From: Candidatus Aalborgicola bjergmarkensis
GTDB lineage: Bacteria; Pseudomonadota; Gammaproteobacteria; Burkholderiales; Burkholderiaceae_C
Assembly: GCA_016708725.1 (NCBI GenBank)
Contig: JADJFE010000002.1
Span: 496,001-560,000, forward strand
Direction of reading: 5' to 3'
DNA: 64,000 nt
Shown here: piece after piece, positions 34,463-42,651 of the stretch
Numbering within the stretch: position 1 is the stretch's first letter
Layout of the letters: every line of letters begins with the position of its first letter
Position numbers and translations under genes: made by a program
The notes under the pieces: generated by a model
The model's input: the letters and a program-made list of their open reading frames with translations, nothing else
What the model was told of the DNA's origin: nothing
Databases searched by the model: none

Positions 34463-34645
34463 GGCCGCAGTCGCGGTCTCTGCGCACTTCTGCCGTTATG
34501 CCTTGGCTGGCAATAGCAACCACGGCAGAGGCTTTGCACATCTTCACCAGCTTGGCAATGGCGGCGTGCTGACGTTTGGGGTCGGCAGTGGTTTTGAGCA
34601 TGATGCTCGTCGCCTGCTGACGCGCCTTGCCGGGCTTCGTTGCAA
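34455..34645 (-). pseudogene. Antitoxin fragment paired with the broken PIN toxin
   Basis: Reverse-strand sequence matches the 84-residue protein at 41328-41582 (ARQQATSIMLKTTADPKRQH, LVKMCKASAVVAIASQGITA). Its N-terminal part is missing where MITE copy B begins. Confidence 0.75.
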
Positions 34646-34829
34646 ATTCTCCCGCTTGCTACATAAGGCATACAACCCGATTTGCCTTGGATTTATCCCC
34701 CACAACGGGTTCAAACGGCGCCAAAAACCGCTATTAACCGCCCTTGACGGCAAAAACTTGCCGCCATCGGGCATTTTTGCATGCCAAATCAGCCTGAAAG
34801 CCCCATAGGATAAGCGGGAACAGCTATCG
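34646..34829. repeat. MITE-like inverted-repeat element, copy B
   Basis: CTCCCGCTTGCTACATAAGGC to CATAGGATAAGCGGGAACAGCT arms; first few bases of the left arm are lost at the junction with the antitoxin fragment. Confidence 0.78.
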
Positions 34830-34942
34830 TATCAGGAGCGATTCCTGGATGACAGTGGATGCAGTGACGAATTCTTGGCCTTGCAGCGCGGCAGATAAGT
34901 GGAAAATTCCGATTCCCACCGACTTTTCCCTCTGGAGTCCAC

Positions 34943-35253
34943 ATGAACCCAAGACAAGACTTTCCCGGCTTGGCCGCTGGCCTGGCTGCTGAACTGAACC
35001 TGCCGATCTGGCGCTGTGGTTGCCGCGCGGTGGCCGTGCTGGCGGCTGCGCTGGGCGAATTGGGTGTTGTGATGTGGTATTGCTCACAGCACTGGGCGCC
35101 TGGTAGGGCGTTGCCTTGTTTGTCGAACAACTGGCCGTGCCTGGCCTGCTGGTGGGCATGGCGGATGCGGCGTTGCGGGCTATTACGGCGGATGTGCCTT
35201 GATGTGTGGCGGATCACCCAGTGCCCCGGTCGATCCCGCAGTTTGTCCGCCGC
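34943..35253 (+). pseudogene. Collapsed DUF2157-GDYXXLXY remnant (repeat unit B)
   Basis: Starts like an intact DUF2157 gene (MNPRQDFPGLAAGLAAE) but jumps at a TGTGGTATTGC homology into the start of the second gene, then again into its VEQLAVPGLL region and 3' flank (GGATCACCCAGTGCCCCGG). Only about 310 bp of ~2.5 kb remains. Confidence 0.8.
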
Positions 35254-35524
35254 GCTGTGCTTTGGTTTGTTTGGCCACAAGTAGTTTGGCTTCCAGTCTG
35301 GAAATCACCGTTTCAGCGGGGATGCCGCTGTTATCACGTTGTGTTGCTTCGATGGCGGCAATGCCGCGCCGCATAAACTCTGCCTGAGTTTTGCGCTTGG
35401 CCACCGTGGCACGAACCGCGTTTTCCACAAATTGCGACAACGATTCATTCGGTTCAAGTACATTTTCGAGTTCCAGCCTGAAATCAGGAGCAACTCGGAC
35501 AGGTGGGAGTGTGGCTGTTTTCAT
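35183..35524 (-). CDS. Ribbon-helix-helix-like antitoxin protein (YlcI/YnfO type)
   Basis: About 113 residues. VRVAPDFRLELENVLEPNESLSQFVENAVRATVAKRKTQAEF resembles small DNA-binding antitoxins, with an FMRRGIAAIEATQRD helix. No partner toxin is visible. The last ~30 residues (QRGGQTAGSTGALGDPPH) read into the antisense of the repeat-unit-B tail, so the original end was probably replaced. Confidence 0.65.
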   Translation of the reverse strand: MKTATLPPVRVAPDFRLELENVLEPNESLSQFVENAVRATVAKRKTQAEFMRRGIAAIEATQRDNSGIPAETVISRLEAKLLVAKQTKAQRGGQTAGSTGALGDPPHIKAHPP

Positions 35525-35977
35525 GGATCGATTGTATTGCAAATGCTATGCAAACCTCATTAATAAGCGCTCCGCTGAAAGCCTGGTGCAGCAGCGATTT
35601 TTTCAACGCGTCGAGGGCGGTTAGCTTTTGCCGGTAGATGGATTCGAGACGTTGGGTTTCTGTAGAGAGTTCGTCGAATTTTTCTACGGCGCTGCGCATT
35701 TCAGGTAACGGCGGCAAAGGAATCTCGAACCGGGCCAATCCAAAACGTCGCCTTTGATTGCTGTGTGTTTCTGTATCTCGTTGCGCAATCGCTTAATAGT
35801 TTCGTCGCTAATGAGTTTCGACGCATCGGGGACGATGCTGTCGCCGACTATGTTTATCGGGTTTACCAAAGGAACGCCGTCATCGACGTAGTCCGATTTG
35901 TGCAGAACTGATCCGAACGGTCCAGTCGCAACAGTCGCGTAATCGCCAAGACATTTTGTCTGCCACCCTGCCTTCAT
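35484..35977 (-). pseudogene. HsdS specificity subunit, internally deleted (RM copy 1)
   Basis: The N-terminus MKAGWQTKCLGDYATVATGPFG is the start of a type I specificity subunit's first target-recognition domain. After about 84 residues it jumps, out of frame, to the conserved C-terminal coiled coil (IPLPPLPEMRSAVEKFDELS, KKSLLHQAFSGAL). Roughly two thirds of a normal ~400-residue HsdS is missing, so no two-part target could be read. Confidence 0.85.
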
Positions 35978-36312
35978 GGCAATCCCCCGACATGCTCCAC
36001 GGCACCTCCGCGCTCGTAAAACACCTTTCCAACCCGCTCAATATGCTCGCGCAAGGCCAGGTTTTCAATTTGCTCAAACAGCGACAAATCGACGGTGTAG
36101 GGTGTATCCGAGTCGTCCAGCGCTGAGGCGATCAACATCAGTAGACGCTGATTCAGCGCTGTGCCGTACAAGGTGAGGTCAATGTCCGAACCCGGTTTGT
36201 AATTCCCTTTGGCCCGAGAGCCATAAATGACAGCTTTCTCTACTGCCGGGAAATCAGCAAGAATCTGCCTGACGATAGCAACAGTTTTATCGGGAAGGCC
36301 AAATGCAGGCAT
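35974..36312 (-). CDS. MNT nucleotidyltransferase antitoxin (MntA-like)
   Basis: About 112 residues, minimal nucleotidyltransferase. The signature GSRAKGNYKPGSDIDLTLYG contains the GSX(10)DXD catalytic motif. In HEPN/MNT pairs this enzyme adds AMP to a tyrosine of the HEPN toxin and neutralises it. The neighbouring 36315 gene supplies the HEPN partner with two bases between them. Confidence 0.92.
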   Translation of the reverse strand: MPAFGLPDKTVAIVRQILADFPAVEKAVIYGSRAKGNYKPGSDIDLTLYGTALNQRLLMLIASALDDSDTPYTVDLSLFEQIENLALREHIERVGKVFYERGGAVEHVGGLP

Positions 36313-36314
36313 AG

Positions 36315-36722
36315 TCAAAGTTCCCTGGAAAAGCGTTGCTGTAGCTCCAAAAATGCCGGGTAGTACTGTTCGTGAATAGCCAAAGCCAGTGTATCAGCCA
36401 CCTCCTTGTTGTATGTGTGACTGGAAAGGTTTCGTTTTTGAATCATGTCGATCCAGGCCTCGCCATCGCTTACCAATCCCCGCTTGAACGCCTCACGCAC
36501 GGTACTTCTCGAACCGACCAGACCCTGTATCCCTTCCATCTCCAGATAGTCCTTCAAGACATTCCATGCGAGTTCATGGGTGAACTCGAACCCCTGAATC
36601 AAGCCCTGTTTTTCAAGGTCGGAAAGATTGCGCTCTTCCATGAGTTGGATAGCAAGGGTCATTTGATGCAGGGCACGTTGAAAATTGTCAAAACGTTGCT
36701 TCCAGCGAATATCTTCAGACAT
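36315..36722 (-). CDS. HEPN toxin (HI0074 nucleotidyltransferase substrate-binding type)
   Basis: About 135 residues, starting MSEDIRWKQRFDNFQRAL. The HEPN RNase motif R-X4-H is RNLSSH, followed by TYN (RNLSSHTYN), whose Tyr is the known AMPylation position in HepT proteins. ELAWNVLKDYLEMEGIQG is the family helix. GGAG precedes the start. The pair is inserted between hsdM and hsdS. Confidence 0.9.
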   Translation of the reverse strand: MSEDIRWKQRFDNFQRALHQMTLAIQLMEERNLSDLEKQGLIQGFEFTHELAWNVLKDYLEMEGIQGLVGSRSTVREAFKRGLVSDGEAWIDMIQKRNLSSHTYNKEVADTLALAIHEQYYPAFLELQQRFSREL

Positions 36723-38031
36723 GTTTACTCCTTTGTGCATCACCAGAATCGTTGCCAGTCACTATCAAATTTTTAATGTTTGCCAACACCTCCGCACTCT
36801 CGGCATCCAGCGCGGCGATCTCGTCCATGATGGCTTGCGGGCTTCGATGGATGATTTCCTCGCCACCGTTCGGGTTCTTCACCGAAAGGTCATAGGTCGC
36901 GGCATCAATCTTTGCAGCATCGACGCTCCAGCTTTTCGCAGTAATGGCCTGCGTCTTTTGCAGTTCGACAAACTCGCAGAGGTCGGCATCGTTGAGCGGG
37001 TTGGTCTTGCCCATGTTGCGGCCCGGATCGAGCTGGTAGTACCAGACATTGCGCGTTGGCGTGCCCTTCTCGAAGAACAGCACCACGGTCTTGACGCCCG
37101 CGCCCTGAAACGTGCCGCCGGGACAGTCGAGGACGGTGTGCAGGTTGCACGATTCCAGCAGTAGCTTGCGCAAACTCACTGATGCATTATCCGTGTTCGA
37201 CAAAAAGGTATTCTTGATGACCACCCCGGCACGGCCACCCGCCTTGAGCATCTTGATGAAATGTTGCAAGAACAAAAAGGCCGTCTCGCCGGTGCGAATC
37301 GGAAAGTTCTGCTGCACTTCCTTGCGCTCGCCACCGCCAAAGGGCGGATTGGCAAGGATCACATCCATGCGATCCTTGTCCTGAATATCAGAGAGGTTCT
37401 CGGTGAGGGTGTTGGTGTGGATGATGTTGGGCGCTTCAATACCGTGCAGGATCATGTTCATGATCGCAATCACATAGGCCAGCGGCTTCTTCTCCTTGCC
37501 ATAGAAGGTACGCTCTTGCAGCGTCTTGAGGTTGTCGGCGGTCAGTTTGGGTTGGCTACGCAGGTAATCGAACGATTCGCACAGAAAGCCCGCCGACCCG
37601 CAGGCACCGTCGTAGATGCGTTCGCCCACCCTGGGCTGGATGACCTGCACCATGGCCCGAATCAGCGGGCGCGGGGTGTAATACTCGCCGCCGTTGCGCC
37701 CGGCGTTGCCCATGTTCTTGATCTTGGCTTCGTACAGGTGCGAAAGTTCGTGCTTCTCTGCCTGAGAGCCAAAGCGCAGTTCGTCGATGTGGTCGAGTTT
37801 GCCATCCTTGTCCCTCGGTGCGGCCCAGGATGACCAGCGGTAAGGTACATCGAGGATGAATGCGTACTTTCTGCCCTCCAGTTCCGCCTCCATCGCCTTG
37901 TCCTGCTCCAGTCCGTCGAGATACTTGAGAAACAGCAGCCAGGATGTCTGCTCCGTGTAGTCGAGTTCGGTGGTGCAACCCGCTTCGTTGCGCAGGTCGG
38001 CGTCAATATTCTTGAAGGCTTGTTCAAACAT
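36715..38031 (-). CDS. hsdM: Type I modification methylase HsdM (RM copy 1)
   Basis: A 438-residue N6-adenine methyltransferase from MFEQAFKNIDADLRNEAG. The N-terminal HsdM_N domain is followed by motif I YDGACGSAGFLCESF and motif IV ANPPFGGGERKEV, plus KNTFLSN and GGTFQGAGVKTVVLFFEKG. Lacks no visible region, so it could still methylate if a specificity subunit were supplied. Its stop overlaps the HEPN gene by 8 nt. Upstream lies MITE copy C. Confidence 0.93.
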   Translation of the reverse strand: MFEQAFKNIDADLRNEAGCTTELDYTEQTSWLLFLKYLDGLEQDKAMEAELEGRKYAFILDVPYRWSSWAAPRDKDGKLDHIDELRFGSQAEKHELSHLYEAKIKNMGNAGRNGGEYYTPRPLIRAMVQVIQPRVGERIYDGACGSAGFLCESFDYLRSQPKLTADNLKTLQERTFYGKEKKPLAYVIAIMNMILHGIEAPNIIHTNTLTENLSDIQDKDRMDVILANPPFGGGERKEVQQNFPIRTGETAFLFLQHFIKMLKAGGRAGVVIKNTFLSNTDNASVSLRKLLLESCNLHTVLDCPGGTFQGAGVKTVVLFFEKGTPTRNVWYYQLDPGRNMGKTNPLNDADLCEFVELQKTQAITAKSWSVDAAKIDAATYDLSVKNPNGGEEIIHRSPQAIMDEIAALDAESAEVLANIKNLIVTGNDSGDAQRSKHV

Positions 38032-38152
38032 GCAGTGTCGGCCTCTTTTTGTATAACTTGCCTGCGATGTTAATCCACAGGGATTCATGTTTTTGATCCA
38101 TGCGCGGCAAACCCCGCCCTGCACGGCTCTGGTCATGGCACTAGCAAAAACA

Positions 38153-38340
38153 ATAGCTGTCCCCGCTTGGTACATAAGGCATACAGCCTGATTTTCCTTG
38201 AATTTCGCCTCCGAAAACGGGTTCACACGGCGCAAAAAACCGCTATGAACCGCCCTTGACGGCAAAAACTAGCCGCCATCGGGCATTTTTGCATGCCAAA
38301 TCAGCCTGAAAGCCCCATGAGATAAGCGGGAACAGCTATC
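38153..38340. repeat. MITE-like inverted-repeat element, copy C
   Basis: ATAGCTGTCCCCGCTTGG to GATAAGCGGGAACAGCT arms. It lies between the hsdM promoter side and the DUF2157 gene. Copy D has the same hsdM-proximal flank (GATGTTAATCCACAGGG). Confidence 0.8.
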
Positions 38341-38455
38341 GCATCAGGAGTGATTTCTTGGATGAAGGTGGATGCCGTGATGGACTTTTTACCTTGCAGC
38401 GCGACAGATAAGTGGAAAATCCTTATCCCCACCGATTTTTCCCTTCGGAGCCCAC

Positions 38456-39088
38456 ATGAACCTGAAACAAAACTTCCCCGGCCTGGCCGCTGAACCTGCC
38501 GATCTGGCGCTGTGGTTGCCGCGCGGTGTGGCCGTGCTGGCTGCGGCACTCGGCGGATTGGGTGTTGTGATGTGGATTGCTGCCAACTGGGAGTCCATGG
38601 GGCGCGTGGGCCATTTTGCGTTGTTGCAAGGGCTGGTGCTGGCCAGCGGTCTGGGGGCGGCTTTTATCCAGACGGCGCGGGTTCCGCTGGGTTTGCTGGC
38701 CATGCTGGGCATTGGCGCGCTGTTTGCGTACTTTGGCCTGGCGGTTGCATCCATCACCCTGACCGCTTTGGGCGGTTTGTTATTCCACGCTGTGGGCGCG
38801 CAGTACCCCGTGGGGCTGCTGGTCATGGCCGTGGGCGCAGGGGTGGTGGGGACGCGGCGCCTGCCGGATGTGTTCACCCTCAGTGCGCTTGCCCTGGGCA
38901 TCAACGCTTTGCTGGTGTGCGGGCTAGTGCGCTGGTTGGGTGACGGATCATGGAGCCACGACTGGCTGGGCCGGTTGCTGCTGGTTGGCCTGTTTGCCGC
39001 CGCTGTGCTGGCCGCATCGGTCCGTGCCATTTTGAAGATTTCGCGCCGCGCCGCCAGCGCGACTTTGAACACGGGAGAATCGGCATGA
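38456..39088 (+). CDS. DUF2157 membrane protein, shortened (repeat unit C)
   Basis: Two hundred and ten residues versus 317 in copy E. The frame is intact, but a block of about 107 residues is missing between LGIGALFAYFG and LAVASITLTALGG, an in-frame deletion. DUF2157 proteins are multi-spanning inner-membrane proteins of unknown function paired with a DUF4401/GDYXXLXY partner. Ends with ATGA overlap to the next gene. Probably non-functional. Confidence 0.8.
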   Translation: MNLKQNFPGLAAEPADLALWLPRGVAVLAAALGGLGVVMWIAANWESMGRVGHFALLQGLVLASGLGAAFIQTARVPLGLLAMLGIGALFAYFGLAVASITLTALGGLLFHAVGAQYPVGLLVMAVGAGVVGTRRLPDVFTLSALALGINALLVCGLVRWLGDGSWSHDWLGRLLLVGLFAAAVLAASVRAILKISRRAASATLNTGESA

Positions 39089-39357
39089 AACAGGCAATCG
39101 AACAGACAAACGAGCGGCCCTGGCCGGTGGTATTGCTCACCGCGCTGGGCGCCTGGTTTGCCGCTGTGCCCTTGCTCATTGCCATCGGTATGTTGCTGGG
39201 CGACATGCTACGCACCGGCACCGGCGTGGGTATCTATTTCATCGGCGTTCTGGTGTTGTGCGCATCCGTCGTGGTGCTGCGCGCCCAAGGCGTTGCCTTG
39301 TTTGTCGAACAGCTGGCCGTGCCTGGCCTGCTGGTGGGCATGGCGGATGTGCCCTGA
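39085..39357 (+). pseudogene. DUF4401/GDYXXLXY protein, deleted (repeat unit C)
   Basis: Ninety codons: MKQAIEQTNERPWPVVLL to VEQLAVPGLLVG, then directly to the extreme C-terminus MADVP. The full copy is 517 residues. The join lies at a repeated CTGCTGGTGGG. Confidence 0.85.
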
Positions 39358-39410
39358 TGTGTGGCGGATCACCCGGTGCCCCGGTCGATCCCGCAGTTTG
39401 TCCGCCCGCA

Positions 39411-40910
39411 TTACACACATAAGCCAGGGGTGTCCTCCTGATACAAAAACGGCTGGAATCCGCTGAACACTTTTCCTATCTCATCTGGCCTGCCCAGGTC
39501 GGCTACTGCATCGGGAATCGAGTCGTGGTATTTCAACTTCAATAGCGGGGTCAGCGAGGTGGTGAGCATCGTCGGGATGTGTTTCTCGTTGTCCTGAAAA
39601 TCCCGTAACCACTGTTCGCCCAGGGCACCATCATTGGCCGTTACGCGGTGGCAGTAGTTGGGGTCGGTGCTGGTCTTGATCTGGTTGATCAGGTCACGGA
39701 TCGCCAGGGCATGATCCCGCGTGGCGCAGAACACCAGCGTCTTTTCCCGCTGGTCGATCAGCGACATGAATATCTCGACGCGCTTCTTCTCGCGCGCCAG
39801 TATCTCGATGATCTTGTTGAAGTCGGATTCTTCGTAGCGTTTGCCGGGTTCGATTTCGCCTTCCACCACTTTATCGTCGGACGTATAGACGTATTCGTCG
39901 AACGTCGTCGAAATCTGTTTGACCCGGAACGGCGTCAGGTAGCCGTCGTTGATTCCGTCCTTGAGCGAGTAGATGAACACCGGCTCGCCGAAGTAAACGT
40001 AGGTATCGACGTTGTCCTTGCGCTTCGGGGTAGCGGTCAGGCCAAGCTGCACAGCAGGTGCAAAGTAATTTTGGCCCGGCCCGCTCATGAAGGTCTGGAA
40101 GATAGTGAAAAAGATGCTGCCGTTCTTCGGCACCTTGCCTTTCTTGCGGATGTCCGCCGGGTCGATCCGTACCAGCGCCCCGTGGCTCTTCTTATTGTCA
40201 AAGGCAGAAAATGCGTTATAGGCTTGGTCGGCGAGGATGTTCCTGTCCGCCAGGAACAGGATGCGGGGTCGCCGCGTAGGCTCACCTTCACCCTTGGCAT
40301 CGGTCAGGTTCCAGCGGCTCTGGAACAGCTTCCATGCAATCTGGAAGGCGATGAAGGTCTTGCCGGTGCCGGTCGCCAGCGTCAGCAGAATGCGCTCTTG
40401 ACCAGCCGCAACTGCCGCCAGCACCCGCTCGATGGCGATGTCCTGATAGTAGCGTCCCTGAAAGAAGCCGCCCTTGTCCTCGAACGGCATAGTAGCAAAC
40501 CGATCCCGCCAGGCGTTTTTGGTCACGAAGGTGCGTTTCCACAATGCATCGGGTGATGGGAAGGCGGCAATCTCGCCTTCCTCGCCCGTTTGCATGTCGA
40601 TGCCGTAGATACCCTGCCCATTGCTGGCATAGGTAAAGCGCAGCGCCAGCTTACCGGCGTAGTCCTTGGCCTGGGCGACGCCGGAGGTACAAGCCTTGTC
40701 CCACGCTTTGGCCTCAACCACCGCCAGCTTGGTGTTGCGGTATTCGAGAACGTAGTCCGCCGTCAGCGGCTTGCCGCGTTTGCCCGCACCTTCCAGACGA
40801 CCGAGCGTGATCGGATATTCGCGCCGGATGCGACTGCCATCGACTACGCCCCAACCTGCCGCAACAAGGGCAGGGTCAATGTGTTCAGCGCGGGTTTCGG
40901 CTTCGTTCAT
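39411..40910 (-). pseudogene. HsdR restriction subunit with lost helicase motifs (RM copy 2)
   Basis: About 499 residues; normal type I R subunits of this family are ~780. The nuclease domain (ADYVLEYRN, VVEAKAW) and Walker A LATGTGKTFIAFQ are intact. Between FMSGPGQN and YFAPAVQLGLTATPKRKDN about 30 residues are missing, precisely where the DECH box should be. After TMLTTS the motif V/VI region is also missing; the protein resumes at LTPLLKLKYHDSIPDAVADL. Translocation and cutting are therefore unlikely. Starts by ATGA overlap with the PIN gene. Confidence 0.85.
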
Positions 40911-41335
40911 CACGGAACCCAGCGCTCAACACCATTGGCAGCCAAGTGTGGGAACAGTTTTTTATCCAGCGTGGCCAGTTGTGCGTCGTTGTCGAGCGCT
41001 GCACGCACGTAGGCACCGTCGTAGCTGCCACAACCCAGCGTCATGGCATCTGCATACAAGGTTTGCGCATCGCGAATATCCACCACATGCTGAAAACTGA
41101 TGTCGGTCAATAGTTCAAAAAAGGCACGGACTTTTGCAGCCGTTATGACTTGCCCCCGGACCTTGCGCACCAGCTTTGCAGCCACTTCGTGGTGACAAAG
41201 GTGCGTTAAAACGGGAGTCACATCACCTTGGTCAATGGCGAACAAGAGCGCCATGACGTAGTCTTTATTGGCCTGTGGGTCAGGCAACGCAATCGCCAGC
41301 AATACGCTGGCATCAATAACAACGGGATCAGTCAT
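40910..41335 (-). CDS. PIN-domain toxin (VapC-like)
   Basis: One hundred and forty-one residues. VVIDASVLLAIAL (first Asp), THLCHHEVAAKLVRKV (Glu region) and SYDGAYVRAALDNDAQLATLDKKL (two acidic residues) fit VapC-type RNases. Overlaps the antitoxin by 8 nt and hsdR by 3 nt, so it is embedded in the RM operon. Confidence 0.87.
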   Translation of the reverse strand: MTDPVVIDASVLLAIALPDPQANKDYVMALLFAIDQGDVTPVLTHLCHHEVAAKLVRKVRGQVITAAKVRAFFELLTDISFQHVVDIRDAQTLYADAMTLGCGSYDGAYVRAALDNDAQLATLDKKLFPHLAANGVERWVP

Positions 41336-41582
41336 GGCCGCGATCGCGGTCTTTGCGCACTTCTACCGTTATGCCTTGGCTGGCAGTAGCAACCACGGCA
41401 GAGGCTTTGCACATTTTCACCAACCTGGCTATGGCGGCGTGCTGACGTTTGGGGTCGGCAGTGGTTTTTAACACGATGCTCGTAGCCTGCTGACGAGTCT
41501 TGCCGGGTTTCGTTACAAAACCAGACAGTTGCACCTGTGGGGCTTGGGATGTGGCGTTCGTGGATGATGTGGTGCTTTTCAT
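41328..41582 (-). CDS. Antitoxin-like partner of the PIN toxin
   Basis: Eighty-four residues with a Ser/Thr-rich start (MKSTTSSTNATSQAPQVQL) and a helical middle (DPKRQHAAIARLVKMCKASAV). No named family, but the position directly before and overlapping the PIN gene argues for antitoxin. A fragment of its homologue lies at 34455. Confidence 0.65.
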   Translation of the reverse strand: MKSTTSSTNATSQAPQVQLSGFVTKPGKTRQQATSIVLKTTADPKRQHAAIARLVKMCKASAVVATASQGITVEVRKDRDRGHD

Positions 41583-41614
41583 GGTTTCAGTTTACTGCAA
41601 CGAGGGCAATTCAG

Positions 41615-41847
41615 TCTTTCAAAGCGCCCCAGAAAAGGCTTGGTGCAGCAGCGATTTTTTCAGCGCGTCGAGGGCGGTGAGCTTTTGCCGGTAGAGGAAT
41701 TCGAGGCGTTGGGTTTCATCGGCAAGGGATGACAACGTTGCAACGAGGCGCTTCTGCTGTTTTCAGCTCCTGAATTGGCCTTGGTGAACCACCACGCGCA
41801 ATTTGGCACGTATCACCGAGTGTTCTCGTCTGCCACCCCGCCTTCAT
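41615..41847 (-). pseudogene. HsdS remnant (RM copy 2)
   Basis: MKAGWQTRTLGDTCQIARGG starts a different first recognition domain from copy 1. It runs about 35 codons, then a shifted frame continues with ETQRLEFLYRQKLTALDALK and SLLHQAFSGAL, the C-terminal coiled coil. About 85% is deleted. Confidence 0.8.
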
Positions 41848-41985
41848 GCCCCAGCCCACAACGTATCCGCTTCCATCCAATGCCGCAACAAATCTAAGCC
41901 AAATCGGCCTCTATCCACCGTGGATCGTGCGGTAGAAGATATGAATTCTGTAGCAATTGTGAGAATCAAAAACCCAATCCAACGC

Positions 41986-42291
41986 TTAGCCATTGCTCTT
42001 CCGATCACGCCAGTAGCCCGGTTTGCGCGCGTCAGGTGCAACCGCAAGCACGACAATCTCGGACGCCTGAATGCGGTATACCACGGAGAATGGAAACTTT
42101 TTGGGGAACACCCGACGGGTGCCGTATTTGAACGGCGCACCCATCTCGGGGAATTCGGCGGCTATGCGGGTTGCAGCTTCTACCTCGCTGGCAAATCGCT
42201 CACCGAGTCCGCTGGATTTGGACTCGTAATACACCGCCTCGGCGGTGAGCTCTTCCAATGCCTCACTATGAAAACGTAAAGGCTTGCTCAC
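41986..42291 (-). CDS. RelE/ParE-family toxin
   Basis: One hundred and one residues. LRFHSEALEELTAEAVYYESKSSGLGERFASEVEAAT and APFKYGTRRVFPKKFPFSVVYRI, VLAVAPDARKPGYWRDR are the ParE/RelE signature. It could be a ribosome-dependent RNase or gyrase poison. Overlaps the antitoxin by 4 nt. Confidence 0.9.
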   Translation of the reverse strand: MSKPLRFHSEALEELTAEAVYYESKSSGLGERFASEVEAATRIAAEFPEMGAPFKYGTRRVFPKKFPFSVVYRIQASEIVVLAVAPDARKPGYWRDRKSNG

Positions 42292-42518
42292 TGAATCGCA
42301 CGCCGAACCTGTGCAAAGGCATCTTTGGCAGACACCAGTACGGCGATACCCCGATCTACCTCGTCAATACGGCGCAGCAGTTCTGCATCCCAGGCATCGT
42401 CAATGGTGCTATCGGACTTCAGGTGAATCGAATCCAGCAGCAATTCGGCTAAGCGTGCCCGGTCTTGCGCACCCAGTGACTGAGCCTGTTGTGACAACTC
42501 AAGGACTAGATCAGACAT
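42288..42518 (-). CDS. Addiction-module antitoxin (RelB-like, TIGR02574 type)
   Basis: Seventy-six residues: LSQQAQSLGAQDRARLAELLLDSI, DDAWDAELLRRIDEVDRGI match the putative addiction module component family. AGGAGAAA lies before the start. Pair sits between hsdM and hsdS remnants of RM copy 2, as HEPN/MNT does in copy 1. Confidence 0.87.
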   Translation of the reverse strand: MSDLVLELSQQAQSLGAQDRARLAELLLDSIHLKSDSTIDDAWDAELLRRIDEVDRGIAVLVSAKDAFAQVRRAIQ

Positions 42519-42590
42519 GGTATTTCTCCTGTTTGCAGAATTTCAGGCTCTGGGGTGCCATTTAAAAACTCAACCATATTCTATATTCTT

Positions 42591-42638
42591 GAGCCAAATC
42601 TGCGTCTAGCCCTAATGGAACATGCGCAAACAGCTATC
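42591..42638 (-). repeat. Solitary half of the atagctg repeat
   Basis: Reverse strand reads GATAGCTGTTTGCGCATG, then CCATTAGGGCTAGACGC, the same family as the MITE arms but without a facing partner. Typical of Comamonadaceae intergenic regions. Confidence 0.7.
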
Positions 42639-42651
42639 AATGCAGTAGCAA

